Assembly: GCA_029907345.1 (NCBI GenBank)
Contig: JARYMB010000006.1
Span: 1 to 64,000 of the forward strand
DNA: 64,000 nucleotides
Source of the DNA: Methanolinea sp.
Lineage (GTDB): Archaea > Halobacteriota > Methanomicrobia > Methanomicrobiales > Methanospirillaceae
Reading direction: 5' to 3'
Shown here in pieces: positions 52,417 through 61,170 of the stretch. Below the pieces are notes generated by a model. The model did not search any database and was not told the origin of the DNA. It saw nothing but the letters and a program-made list of their open reading frames with translations. Position 1 is the first letter of the stretch, and each line of letters starts with the position of its first letter. A program made the translations under genes and the position numbers.

Positions 52417-53798
52417 AAGTCGTTTTAATCGGTTTCCGTGGAACGGGAAAGACAGCGGCCGGTCATCTGCTGGCCCGACTCCTCGGCGTGCCTTTTTACG
52501 ATACGGATGCACTCATCGAGGAGAAGGCAGGCGCGCATGTCCACGAGATATTTGGAGCAGTTGGCGAGGAGGGGTTCCGGAAGCTGGAAAGGGAGGTCAT
52601 TGCCACACTCCCTGCCGGCCCGGGTGTTTTTGCAACCGGCGGGGGTGCAGTCCTATCGCCCGAGAACGTGGAACACCTGCGCAGGGGAAGAACAGTTGTC
52701 CTTCTCCAGGCAGATTCCGCAACCATCGAGAAACGCATACGGGACACCGCAAGACCGCCCCTGACCACGATGGGCCTCCGCGCCGAGATCCGGCACCTCC
52801 TTGCCGCGCGTCGCGATGCCTACCTGAGCGCTGCCGATATATGCGTTGACACGAGTGCGAGGAGTGCAAACGAGGTTGCAATACACATCAAGCGCCTCCT
52901 GGAAGAGGGCACCGTACCCGTGCAGGGAATGGAGAAGGCTGCCCGGGCCATTGCCCGGTCAGGTATACCCGAGCGGGAGGCGGGGGAACTCCTGGGAAAG
53001 ATTGGGGCCATCCGGGACAACCCGGTCCTGCGTTTTTACGGGATCGCGGGATATCCGAGCCTCCACAGCAAAAGTCCGCAGCTTTATTCGCAGCTCTTCT
53101 CCTACTTTGGGATCAACGCCCATTATGTCAGGTTCCATGACCCTTCCCTCTCGCGGATCCTAAACCTTGCCGCGGACCTTGACGCGAGGGGGCTCTCGGT
53201 CACGATCCCTTTCAAGCAGGAGGTGCTCTCCGCAGTCGACCACCCGGACGAACACTGCTCCGCGATCGGGGCAGCAAACACGGTTCTTTTCTGCGGCGGG
53301 AAAAGTTATGCCTACAACACGGACTGGATGGGAATCCGGGACGCTCTTTTGGAGGAGAAGGGAGAAACAGCCGTCGTCCTCGGGGCAGGAGGTGCGGCTG
53401 CGGCGGCAGCATATGCCCTTCTTTCGCTCGGCATGGAGGTCACGATCCTCAACAGGACCGTGGAGAAAGCAGAGGTTCTGGCCGCGCGGTTCGGGTGTTC
53501 GTCCGGTGTACCCCGGGACTTTGACCGCATCAGACCTTCCGTGGTCGTAAATGCGACGCCTGTCGGGATGGAGCCGGACAGCGGAAGCCCGCTCACGAGG
53601 GAGCAGCTCTTCCCGGGTATGACCGTTTTTGACCTTGTCTACACCCCGCCTGCGACCCCCCTCCTGCGGATGGCAGAAAACGCAGGTTGCCGTGTCATTC
53701 CAGGCAGGGAGATGTTCGTCCGGCAGGCCCGGGCACAGTTCCGCCACTTCACGGGGATCGATGCTCCGCTCCACATGATCCGGGAGATGATGGGGTGA
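52413..53798 (+). CDS. aroKE: Fused bacterial-type shikimate kinase and shikimate dehydrogenase
   Basis: 461 residues. Residues 1-170 are a P-loop shikimate kinase: GFRGTGKT (7-14), [20 protein letters not shown] and the lid Arg-Pro in RDTARPPLT. Residues about 200-461 are shikimate dehydrogenase: [18 protein letters not shown] with the catalytic Lys, YNTDWMG with the Asp, and the NADP loop [14 protein letters not shown]. Archaea normally use a GHMP-family shikimate kinase, so this bacterial-type kinase, fused to the preceding-step enzyme, points to gene transfer. The fusion joins reduction of dehydroshikimate with phosphorylation of shikimate. The start overlaps aroA as ATGA. Confidence 0.94.
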   Translation: MKVVLIGFRGTGKTAAGHLLARLLGVPFYDTDALIEEKAGAHVHEIFGAVGEEGFRKLEREVIATLPAGPGVFATGGGAVLSPENVEHLRRGRTVVLLQADSATIEKRIRDTARPPLTTMGLRAEIRHLLAARRDAYLSAADICVDTSARSANEVAIHIKRLLEEGTVPVQGMEKAARAIARSGIPEREAGELLGKIGAIRDNPVLRFYGIAGYPSLHSKSPQLYSQLFSYFGINAHYVRFHDPSLSRILNLAADLDARGLSVTIPFKQEVLSAVDHPDEHCSAIGAANTVLFCGGKSYAYNTDWMGIRDALLEEKGETAVVLGAGGAAAAAAYALLSLGMEVTILNRTVEKAEVLAARFGCSSGVPRDFDRIRPSVVVNATPVGMEPDSGSPLTREQLFPGMTVFDLVYTPPATPLLRMAENAGCRVIPGREMFVRQARAQFRHFTGIDAPLHMIREMMG

Positions 53799-54811
53799 AC
53801 ACGTTCGGGAGAAACTTCCGCGTGACGACATTCGGGGAGAGCCATGGCCCGGCCCTGGGAGCAGTCATCGACGGGTGCCCTCCCGGCGTGGAAATCTCGG
53901 AAGACGACATCAACAGGGCCCTTGAGAGGAGAAGGCCCGGCATCCATCCCTTCTCGACCCGGAGGAAGGAGGAGGACCGTGTCCGGATCCTGTCGGGGGT
54001 GTTCATGGGAAGGACGACAGGGACCCCCCTCTGTCTCCTCATCAGGAACACCGACGCCCGCTCATCCGATTACGAGGCTCTCGCAGACTTTTTCCGGCCC
54101 GGCCACGCAGATTATACGTACCAGGTCAAGTACGGCGTACGGGACTTCCGCGGCGGCGGGCGGAGTTCGGGACGCGAGACCGTGGCGAGGGTCGCAGCGG
54201 GAGCGGTGGCAGAAAAGATCCTCTCCGGGAGGGGGATTGCGATCAGGAGCAGGGTTCTTGCGGTTCACGGGGCGGTCCTGCCGGAGGACATGGAGAGAGA
54301 GATTGCCGATGCGGCCCGGTCGGGAGACTCGGTCGGCGGTGTCATCGAGGTGACCGCAACAGGGTGCCCCGCGGGACTTGGTGACCCGGTCTTTGCAAAG
54401 CTCGATGCCCTCATCGCCATGGCCATGATGAGCATCGGCGCGGTCAAGGGCGTGGAGATCGGTGACGGGTTTGCCGCCGCCCGGATGCGGGGAAGCGAAC
54501 ACAACGACCAGATGGACGGGAGCGGTTTTCTTTCCAACCATGCAGGCGGGATCCTCGGCGGAATCAGTACGGGTGCAGAGATCGTTGTGCGCATCGCGGT
54601 GAAACCGACCCCGTCGATCTTCCGGGAACAGAGGACGATTGATACAGCGGGAAGGGAGAGGACGATCTCGGTGACCGGGCGGCACGACGCCTGCATCGTC
54701 CCGAGGATCGGCCCTGTTGCAGAGGCGATGCTGGCTCTTGTCCTCGCGGATGCCTACCTCGGCCGGGAGATGTACCGATCGTGGGTCCCCGGCAGTATGG
54801 AAACACTATAA
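53795..54811 (+). CDS. aroC: Chorismate synthase
   Basis: 338 residues from GTG 53795, which overlaps the aroKE stop as GTGA; the frame is open further upstream but that is aroKE sequence. [49 protein letters not shown] and [17 protein letters not shown] are signatures. It removes phosphate from EPSP using reduced FMN to give chorismate. It is the last gene of the operon. Confidence 0.95.
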   Translation: MNTFGRNFRVTTFGESHGPALGAVIDGCPPGVEISEDDINRALERRRPGIHPFSTRRKEEDRVRILSGVFMGRTTGTPLCLLIRNTDARSSDYEALADFFRPGHADYTYQVKYGVRDFRGGGRSSGRETVARVAAGAVAEKILSGRGIAIRSRVLAVHGAVLPEDMEREIADAARSGDSVGGVIEVTATGCPAGLGDPVFAKLDALIAMAMMSIGAVKGVEIGDGFAAARMRGSEHNDQMDGSGFLSNHAGGILGGISTGAEIVVRIAVKPTPSIFREQRTIDTAGRERTISVTGRHDACIVPRIGPVAEAMLALVLADAYLGREMYRSWVPGSMETL

Positions 54812-54887
54812 CCCCCGCCGGCAAAATTGTAAGCAGGAATCCCTGCAGGAGTATATATTCATGGACCCATTGCGACAGGTGAATGGC

Positions 54888-55331
54888 ATGGAACGGCCTC
54901 AGAGGAAACCAAAAGAGAATCGTGCACAGCGTGCGGTCCTGATCATGTGTCTTGCCGCTCTTGTTTTTCTCTCGTGCGCGGGATGCGTCTCCGTGCTCAC
55001 CCAGGCGGACGGAGAAAGGGGCGATACCGGCGCAGGGAACGGAACGGCCATGCGAGCAATCCTCGTCAGGCAGGACGCGGACTGGGGCATCTCCCGCGGT
55101 TGCACCTGGGAGACAGCCTTCCAGGTATACAACCCGGGAACTACCGAAGAGAGAAATGTTTTCCTCCACGTGGAACTCGTGAATGCGGATACGGGAGCCG
55201 TGCGTGACTCAAAGGACCTCTACCTTGGCACGATCGGTCCCGGTGAGGAGAGAGTCGTCACCCTCGAGCTCGACGGGGAGTGCCTCAGACAGTATACTGT
55301 TCGTGCCATCCCCCTTGTCCGGGCGCCGTGA
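54888..55331 (+). CDS. Lipoprotein-like exported protein of unknown function
   Basis: 147 residues from ATG 54888. A basic N-terminal region leads to a hydrophobic signal with the lipobox SCAGC. The mature part has a beta-sandwich pattern of the FxxG/CARDB-like kind (AFQVYNPGTTEERNVFLHVELVNADTG, GTIGPGEERVVTLELDG). GTATATATTC at about 54855 places the transcript start near 54880, so the in-frame ATG at 54861 is probably outside the mRNA. Function unknown. Confidence 0.75.
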   Translation: MERPQRKPKENRAQRAVLIMCLAALVFLSCAGCVSVLTQADGERGDTGAGNGTAMRAILVRQDADWGISRGCTWETAFQVYNPGTTEERNVFLHVELVNADTGAVRDSKDLYLGTIGPGEERVVTLELDGECLRQYTVRAIPLVRAP

Positions 55332-55475
55332 CACCCTTCTTCAAAGTATTAAAGAGCCCTCCGTGTGGGTGAACTCCGCCAAGGATTGCTTGCGAGATGA
55401 TGAAAAGGAGTCCCTGAAGAGCCCTGCAGACGATTTTTCCGGTGCCTTCTCCTGGAAAAGCAATGCAGTGACGAA

Positions 55476-56105
55476 TCAGGGGAACATTCCCATGATCTCG
55501 CGTGCCCGCGAGAGGTGAATCTGGCCCTCCGCGGCCGGGCTCCCTGCGTGGCAGTAGATGAAGGACGATCCGAAGAAGGGTAGCATCAGCCGGATGAACG
55601 AGAAGCGGGACCCCATGATACTCGTGATAATTGGTTTTTCCGCATGGAGGGTAAAGGAGAGGAGGGACAGGACATCCTCTTCGGATCGCGGTCCCACCAC
55701 GATCTTGGGGATATCCCCGAATGCTGCGAGATCCCGTCTCATTTCCTCAAGGGATCCCGGCCCCGGCATCGACGGGGTATGGAAAGACGCAATAATCGTC
55801 TTTTTCCTGTCCCGCAGGACCGGGGCAAAGGACCGGAAGGATCCCTCCACGTCGATGAAAGTGGCATACGGGAGGCACGGCTCGATCATATCCCACCACT
55901 CTTTGGACCCTCCTGCAAACATGCCCCCCTCTGCAGCGCTCCGGACCGTGAAGATCAGCGGGACCGGGAGATCCCGAAAGACGGCCCCCGCCTCCTCCGG
56001 TGAAACGGGCCCTGTCAGGTCCAGGCGGACCTCGATGACGTCGGCACCGGACGCGAGTGCTGCCGGGATGAACGAGGTGTCCGGGACGGAGGCAACGAAT
56101 CGCAT
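55476..56105 (-). CDS. aroD: 3-dehydroquinate dehydratase, type I
   Basis: 209 residues. EVRLDL, TVRSAAEGG, IASFHTPSMP with the catalytic His and IPKIVVGPRS with the Schiff-base Lys are all present. It dehydrates 3-dehydroquinate to 3-dehydroshikimate, the only shikimate step missing from the plus-strand operon. It is read from the other strand under its own promoter shared with the U32 gene, so it may be regulated apart from the operon. Confidence 0.94.
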   Translation of the reverse strand: MRFVASVPDTSFIPAALASGADVIEVRLDLTGPVSPEEAGAVFRDLPVPLIFTVRSAAEGGMFAGGSKEWWDMIEPCLPYATFIDVEGSFRSFAPVLRDRKKTIIASFHTPSMPGPGSLEEMRRDLAAFGDIPKIVVGPRSEEDVLSLLSFTLHAEKPIITSIMGSRFSFIRLMLPFFGSSFIYCHAGSPAAEGQIHLSRAREIMGMFP

Positions 56106-56130
56106 GATGAAATCCGTTGAAGGGCAGGAG

Positions 56131-56139
56131 TCTTTAACC
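56131..56139. promoter_or_regulatory. Shared divergent TATA box, aroD and U32 gene
   Basis: TCTTTAACC contains the self-complementary core TTTAA at 56133-56137 (centre 56135). It is 27 nt from the U32 ATG on the plus strand and 30 nt from the aroD ATG on the minus strand. One box may serve both genes, each with a leaderless mRNA. Confidence 0.45.
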
Positions 56140-56161
56140 TGACCCCTGCAGACCTCTTTTC

Positions 56162-58747
56162 ATGAGCGGGGCATGGAACGGGAAAGAGACAAGGAGGCCT
56201 CCCGAACTCCTGGCCCCGGCCGGCTCCAGGGAAGCGCTCCGGGCAGCCATTGCTGCAGGTGCCGATGCGGTTTACCTGGGGGGAAAGCGGTTCGGGGCAA
56301 GGCACTATGCTGCCAATTTTACACCCGAAGAGATGGAGGAAGCCGTGCGTGTATCCCACCTTGCCGGAGTCCGCGTCTATGTCACCGTCAACACCCTGAT
56401 CAGGGAGAAAGAGCTCATTGAGGCACTGTCGTTTTTATTCGACCTCTACCGGATGGGTGTCGATGGGGTGATCATCCAGGACACAGGCCTCCTCGCCCTG
56501 GCCAGGAAAGCTGTCCCGGGCCTTGTTCTCCATGCGTCCACGCAGGCCACGATTGCCACACCGGAAGGAGCAGCATGGGCGAAAGCGGCAGGGTATTCCC
56601 GCGTCATCCTCCCGCGCGAACTGACACTTGACGAGCTGGACGGGATTCTTGCCCTCCCCCGGGAAAAGCGCCCTGAGATCGAAGTCTTCGTGCATGGTGC
56701 GCTCTGCTACTCGTATTCCGGCCAGTGTCTCCTCTCCTCACTCATCGGAGGCAGGAGCGGGAACAGGGGTATGTGTGCCCAGCCCTGCAGGAAACCATAC
56801 CTGCTGGTTGAAATGGTCCCGCGCAGGGGTGACGGCAGGCAGGGAGACCGGGTCCTCAGGACCGGGGGGCGGTACCTCCTCTCGACTCGCGACCTGTGCT
56901 GCTATCAGGGACTTGACCGGCTTTTCCAACGGGAAATTGCCGCCTTGAAGATCGAGGGCAGGATGCGGTCTCCAGCGTACGTCGCCATCGTTGTCCGGGC
57001 ATACCGAAGGGCACTCGACGCCCTGCAAAAAGGAAATGCACATTACCGGCCGGAAGACGAAGAGGCAATGGCCCTTGCGTTCAGCAGGGGTTTTACAGGG
57101 GGTTTCATCCTTGGGGATCCCAACCTGATGGGTCGGGAGGCCCCGGGGAACCGGGGACTCTTTCTTGGGACGGTACGCGCCGTCGTGCCCGGAAAGGGGC
57201 TCCTCATCAGGGCGGCGACGCAGATCCTTCCTGCTGCAGGAGACGGCATTCTCGTGGCGGCTTCCGGTGGAGAACCACGCGGGGGTTTTTCCCTGAAAGC
57301 CGGCAGCAGCAGGCGGGAGGGAGAACTCTTCATTCCGGCTTCCGGGCAGGGTGCCCGTCCGGGTGACCTCGTTTACCTCACGCGGAGAAGGTCTTTTGGG
57401 GAGATTATGAAGGATATCACGGGGGAAGGAAGGATACAGCGTCCTGTGACAGTCGATCTCGGTGTTACGATTACTACCGGTGAACCTGTCAGGTGGAAGG
57501 CGTCGGTGGTTCATCCCGCGGGGGGAAGGATCCCGATCGAGGGATCTGCAGGCGAAATTCCCGTTCCTGCACGGACGCAGCCGCTTTCCCCGGGAACAGT
57601 CCGGTCCCAGCTTGGAAAAACGGGGGATTCGCCGTTTGCCTTTCGAGATATTTCTGTCGCGATGGGGAAAGATGCATTCCTCCCGCTCTCCTCCCTCAAC
57701 AGGATCCGGAGGGAGATCCTGGACCGGTTGGAACGCGGGTGGATTGCTGCGTTCCAGCCCCATCCCGCGGAACTCGGGGCGGCCAGGTCCGCTGTCGCTG
57801 CAGTGGTGCGTGAGATGACAACGCAGCAGGCAGGATATGCCCGTGCCACGGAGGGGAACGTGCGACCCGTCATCACGGTCTACTGTGCGACACCCGGGGA
57901 ACTGGAGGCAGCGTGCAGGTCAGGATGCGATGCCGTCCGCTTCGAACCTACCGCCGGGAACGGTAAGGATGACTGGGAAGGCGAGGTTCATGGGGGGGCA
58001 CGCAGGTGCAGGGAGGCAGGGGTACACTTTGCCTGGATGTGGCCCCGGGTGGCACCCCCTGCGTTCGTCCGAAGAGAACTCGACCGGCTAACCGACCTCT
58101 TCTCCAGGGGAGTTGCCGGTATCATGGCTGATGAGACGGGGCTTGCTGAGGCAATCCGTGCACGCGTTCCGGGGATGGAGGTGCTCGGGGGACCCGGTCT
58201 CAATATCGTCAATTCAGAGGCAGCACTCTTTCTCCATCCACCAATCGACCGGTTCACCCTCTCGCCCGAAGTCCCGTGTGCCGATATCCCTGTTCTCATA
58301 TCCAGGGCGGTGACACGGTGTCCCGGGGTTTCGTTCGAGGTGATCTGCCAGGGCAGCATCGAGGCGATGGTGAGTAGAAACAGGCTCTTACCAGACCTCC
58401 TCGGAAAGCCGGGACCCGGTCACTATGGACTCAGGGACGAAACCGGGCGGGTTTTTCCGGTCTACGAGGACAGGTTGGGGCGGACGCGAATTCTCAATGC
58501 CGCGGAAACGACTCTCATCGACCACGTCCCGTTCCTGATCGATGCGGGTGTCCGGTCCCTTGCAATCGATGCACGGCGCAGGGGCCCTGCGTACATCCGC
58601 GAGGTTGTCCCTGCTTACAGGAAGGCAGTCGACCTCTGCCATGCCGGGGAACCTGAGCCGGAAACGCTCGAACCTCTCAAGGAGAGGATCCGGCGGGTTG
58701 CAAGGGGCGGACTGACCGAAGGCCATTTCGTGCGATCATCCTATTAA
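56162..58747 (+). CDS. Peptidase U32 family protein with C-terminal DUF3656-type extension
   Basis: 861 residues. The N-terminal U32 domain has PELLAPAGSREALRAAIAAGADAVYLGG, EVFVHGALCYSYSGQCLLSS and GNRGMCAQPCRKPY, the Cys residues of which are likely metal or Fe-S ligands. The C-terminal 500 residues include a DUF3656-like part and a second TIM-barrel-like segment (LGGPGLNIVNSEAALFL). Bacterial relatives RlhA and TrhP hydroxylate cytidine in 23S rRNA or uridine in tRNA; a nucleic acid modification role is more likely than proteolysis. Confidence 0.9.
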   Translation: MSGAWNGKETRRPPELLAPAGSREALRAAIAAGADAVYLGGKRFGARHYAANFTPEEMEEAVRVSHLAGVRVYVTVNTLIREKELIEALSFLFDLYRMGVDGVIIQDTGLLALARKAVPGLVLHASTQATIATPEGAAWAKAAGYSRVILPRELTLDELDGILALPREKRPEIEVFVHGALCYSYSGQCLLSSLIGGRSGNRGMCAQPCRKPYLLVEMVPRRGDGRQGDRVLRTGGRYLLSTRDLCCYQGLDRLFQREIAALKIEGRMRSPAYVAIVVRAYRRALDALQKGNAHYRPEDEEAMALAFSRGFTGGFILGDPNLMGREAPGNRGLFLGTVRAVVPGKGLLIRAATQILPAAGDGILVAASGGEPRGGFSLKAGSSRREGELFIPASGQGARPGDLVYLTRRRSFGEIMKDITGEGRIQRPVTVDLGVTITTGEPVRWKASVVHPAGGRIPIEGSAGEIPVPARTQPLSPGTVRSQLGKTGDSPFAFRDISVAMGKDAFLPLSSLNRIRREILDRLERGWIAAFQPHPAELGAARSAVAAVVREMTTQQAGYARATEGNVRPVITVYCATPGELEAACRSGCDAVRFEPTAGNGKDDWEGEVHGGARRCREAGVHFAWMWPRVAPPAFVRRELDRLTDLFSRGVAGIMADETGLAEAIRARVPGMEVLGGPGLNIVNSEAALFLHPPIDRFTLSPEVPCADIPVLISRAVTRCPGVSFEVICQGSIEAMVSRNRLLPDLLGKPGPGHYGLRDETGRVFPVYEDRLGRTRILNAAETTLIDHVPFLIDAGVRSLAIDARRRGPAYIREVVPAYRKAVDLCHAGEPEPETLEPLKERIRRVARGGLTEGHFVRSSY

Positions 58748-58819
58748 AGGCGATGAAAGCCCGTTCAGAATATGTTTTCCCCTCCCGGTTCCATACATCC
58801 TCCCTGCAGGAGATCTCCC

Positions 58820-59488
58820 ATGTCAAAGCCTTTCATCCTCATCAACCTCAAGACATACCTGGAAGCAAGCGGCCAGCGGGCACATTCCATCGCGGGTGCA
58901 GCCCAGCAGGTCGCAGAAGAGTCCGGGGTGGAAATCGGCATCGCCCCCAGCTACATGAATATCCACCCGCTCTCCATGCACTACTCCCTTCCGGTCTACT
59001 CCCAGCACGTCGATGCGGCCCTGCCCGGTGCGAACACGGGGGCCGTCACGGTCGAGGCGATCAGGGAGGCCGGGGCTGTTGGATCACTCGTTAACCACTC
59101 GGAACGCCGCCTGACTCTTGCAGACACCGAGGCAGTCGTATCCCGGCTCAGGGAGGCAAACCTTGTCTCTGTCGTCTGCACGAACAATGTTGCGACAAGC
59201 GCCGCTGCAGCAGCCCTCGGCCCGGACTTCGTGGCTATCGAGCCGCCCGAGCTGATCGGCGGAAACGTCTCCGTATCCTCTGCCAATCCCGGCATCATCA
59301 CGGGCACTGTCGAGGCGGTCAGGAGGGTCAACCCTTCCGTTCGTATCCTGACCGGGGCCGGTATCCACTCCGGCAAGTGCGTGAAGACGGCGATCGATCT
59401 CGGCACAGACGGCGTCCTCCTCGCCTCGGGCGTGGTGAAGGCCAAAGCCCCGATTGCCGTCCTGCGTGACCTCGTATCGCAGCTCTAG
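58820..59488 (+). CDS. tpiA: Triosephosphate isomerase
   Basis: 222 residues from ATG 58820, with GGAGATC upstream. LINLKTYLEASG is the N-terminal strand with the Lys, VNHSERR carries the catalytic His and AIEPPELIG the Glu; GAGIHSGKC and DGVLLASGVVKA bind phosphate. The short archaeal form (about 220 residues) is usually tetrameric. It interconverts glyceraldehyde 3-phosphate and dihydroxyacetone phosphate. Its stop overlaps the convergent regulator stop (CTAG). Confidence 0.96.
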   Translation: MSKPFILINLKTYLEASGQRAHSIAGAAQQVAEESGVEIGIAPSYMNIHPLSMHYSLPVYSQHVDAALPGANTGAVTVEAIREAGAVGSLVNHSERRLTLADTEAVVSRLREANLVSVVCTNNVATSAAAAALGPDFVAIEPPELIGGNVSVSSANPGIITGTVEAVRRVNPSVRILTGAGIHSGKCVKTAIDLGTDGVLLASGVVKAKAPIAVLRDLVSQL

Positions 59489-60045
59489 TGGTTCCGCACG
59501 AGCGAGATTAAGTCGTGTGTCGTGATGACGCCCGCGACCCTTCCCCCATCCATGACGAGCACGGCATGGTGGTGTTCGAGTATCCGTATCACGGTCTCGA
59601 TGTCCGTGTCCCGGGGGACGGTGGGGAACCCCGATTCCATGTAATACCTGACCTGGTCACCCGGTGCCCGGTGGGTTGCCCTGTCATTGATGGCGCTCAG
59701 GATAGCCGACTCGGAGATGCACCCGACAGGGATCCCCCCCTCGAGGACAGGGACCTGGGATATCCCGTGTTTTTCCATGATGTCTGCTGCACGGGTGATG
59801 GGGTCATCGATACCAACGCATATGACAGGGGTGTGCATGACGCGGGCCGCCGTGACCCGTGGTTTTTCCACCGCATTGAGGACATCCACGATCTTTCTCA
59901 ATGTACTCACCCGCGGATCGACACTTCCCCTCTCGATCCGGGCGACCATTGACTGGCTGATCCCTGCCTTTTCTGCGAGATCTGTCTGTTTCATCCCGAG
60001 GAGTTCCCTTCTTGCCCGTATCTCTTCAGGTGTGGGGATATGCAT
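59485..60045 (-). CDS. Transcription regulator with HTH and tandem CBS domains
   Basis: 186 residues. Residues 6-60 are a Cro/C1-type helix-turn-helix (EIRARRELLGMKQTDLAEKAGISQSMVARIERG). Two CBS domains follow (about 68-120 and 128-184), with VMHTPVICVGIDDPITRAADIMEKHGISQVPVLEGG and SGFPTVPRDTDIETVIRILEHHHAVLVMDGG. CBS pairs bind adenosyl ligands such as AMP, ATP or SAM, so DNA binding may respond to energy state. A tandem repeat just upstream of the gene may be its own operator. Confidence 0.92.
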   Translation of the reverse strand: MHIPTPEEIRARRELLGMKQTDLAEKAGISQSMVARIERGSVDPRVSTLRKIVDVLNAVEKPRVTAARVMHTPVICVGIDDPITRAADIMEKHGISQVPVLEGGIPVGCISESAILSAINDRATHRAPGDQVRYYMESGFPTVPRDTDIETVIRILEHHHAVLVMDGGRVAGVITTHDLISLVRNH

Positions 60046-60058
60046 GGGTGGTATTACC

Positions 60059-60078
60059 CTGGTGCATACTGGTGCATA
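60059..60078 (-). promoter_or_regulatory. Tandem 10-bp repeat upstream of the HTH-CBS gene
   Basis: Two perfect adjacent copies of TATGCACCAG on the minus strand lie 14-33 nt before the ATG, overlapping the expected core promoter. Ten-base spacing puts both copies on the same face of the helix, as for a dimer or paired regulator. Confidence 0.55.
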
Positions 60079-60102
60079 AATCTACTGCAGGAAAGGTATA
60101 TC

Positions 60103-60461
60103 GGAGTGGGAGGAGTAAGCCCCCTTCTGTTCGGTGCGGCATTCAGCTCATGCGCCATACCCGGGCGGGCAACTGAGCAGCCCACGTGCCCTGTTCTGGC
60201 TTGCACCCGCAGGGATTCGCCGTTTCATCGTGTCCTGCCCTTCTGCGTCAGCGACCAGGGAAGGATCCAATCAGGGACCTCCCCCGGGTTACCCCGGAAC
60301 CGGGATTCAGTCGCGTCATTGCCGGGGGCAGGCCGTGTCGTTTCTGTGCCATTGCCGTGACTCTCGCCACCCGTACTTGCGTAACGGCTGCGCGCTCAGC
60401 AGGTGGGGGGACTTTCCTCAGCGGCAGTATCTGCCACCGTCGGCCGCACTCTCCCTCTCCC
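60103..60461 (-). ncRNA. rnpB: RNase P RNA (archaeal type)
   Basis: Read on the minus strand, the region has the conserved RNase P blocks in order: GCTGAGGAAAGTCC (60409-60422) near the 5' end, ACAGAAACG (60339-60347), GAAACGGCGAATCCC (60212-60226), GGTGCAAGCC (60199-60208), and near the 3' end AGCTGAATGCCGC followed by ACAGAAGGGGGCTTA (60116-60147). The ends GGAG-A-GGGAG and CTCCC-A-CTCC pair as the P1 stem with one mismatch. About 359 nt, a normal size. It cuts 5' leaders from pre-tRNA together with archaeal RNase P proteins. Short open frames across it are not genes. Confidence 0.93.
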
Positions 60462-60488
60462 TATATAATTCAGCGGCACATTATATAC
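60462..60488. promoter_or_regulatory. Reciprocal divergent promoters, rnpB and AMMECR1 gene
   Basis: TATATAA at 60462-60468 is spaced 27 nt before the plus-strand ATG 60494, giving a leaderless mRNA. TATATAA on the minus strand at 60481-60487 is spaced about 24 nt before the RNase P RNA 5' end. Each TATA box sits on the other unit's start site. Confidence 0.6.
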
Positions 60489-60493
60489 ACCTG

Positions 60494-61054
60494 ATGGAAG
60501 TGCTCACCCCGGAAGAGGGCCGGCTCGCGGTCCAGCTCGCCCGTACCGTTCTCGAGGAGAAGATCGGGAGAAAGCACGCCGATTACCCCGCCCTCCCGCC
60601 GGTGTTTTCACAAAAGCGTGGTGTCTTTGTCACCCTGAAGAAAAGGGGAGAACTGCGGGGGTGCATCGGCTTTCCCACGCCTGTCTATCCTTTGGGCCAG
60701 GCCGTCTGCGAGGCAGCCCTGGCAGCCGCCCTCGAAGATCCGCGTTTCCCCCCGCTGCGTTCCGACGAACTTCCCGAGATCCGCATCGAGGTCACGGTCC
60801 TCTCGGTCCCGGTCCCCCTGACCTGCAGGCCGGTCGACCGTCCCCGGAATGTCATCATCGGAACCCACGGGCTGATCGTCCGGGGCATGGGACGTTCCGG
60901 GCTCCTGCTCCCGCAGGTACCCCTCGAGTGGGGCTGGGATGCAGCGGAGTTCCTTGACCACGCGTGCCAGAAGGCCGGTCTGGCGGGGGGTTGCTGGAAG
61001 GACGGAAGGGTCGAGGTCTATACGTTCGAGGGACAGATATTCGAGGAACCATAA
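60494..61054 (+). CDS. AMMECR1-domain protein
   Basis: 186 residues from ATG 60494; the frame stays open upstream but that DNA is RNase P RNA. VFVTLKKRGELRGCIGFP is the hallmark LRGCIG motif, and PLRSDELPEIRIEVTVLS and LLPQVPLEWGWDAAEFLDHACQKAGL are also typical. The family is conserved in all domains and often pairs with MEMO and a radical SAM protein; neither partner lies next to it here. Its biochemical role is not settled. Confident family call. Confidence 0.93.
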   Translation: MEVLTPEEGRLAVQLARTVLEEKIGRKHADYPALPPVFSQKRGVFVTLKKRGELRGCIGFPTPVYPLGQAVCEAALAAALEDPRFPPLRSDELPEIRIEVTVLSVPVPLTCRPVDRPRNVIIGTHGLIVRGMGRSGLLLPQVPLEWGWDAAEFLDHACQKAGLAGGCWKDGRVEVYTFEGQIFEEP

Positions 61055-61170
61055 GAGGCCGGGTTGGCGGGCAGGGGCACTTCTGATGGGAAACGAAGGA
61101 TGCAGGGAAGAGAGATACCAGGATCTCCCGGAAGGAGCAATACCTGGAAAGATTGGGGATACCGGGGAAC

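Noticed and set aside
60134..60493. N-terminal 120-codon extension of the AMMECR1 protein
   Set aside because: The DNA is the RNase P RNA gene on the other strand, and the TATA box at 60462 places the mRNA start at the ATG 60494.
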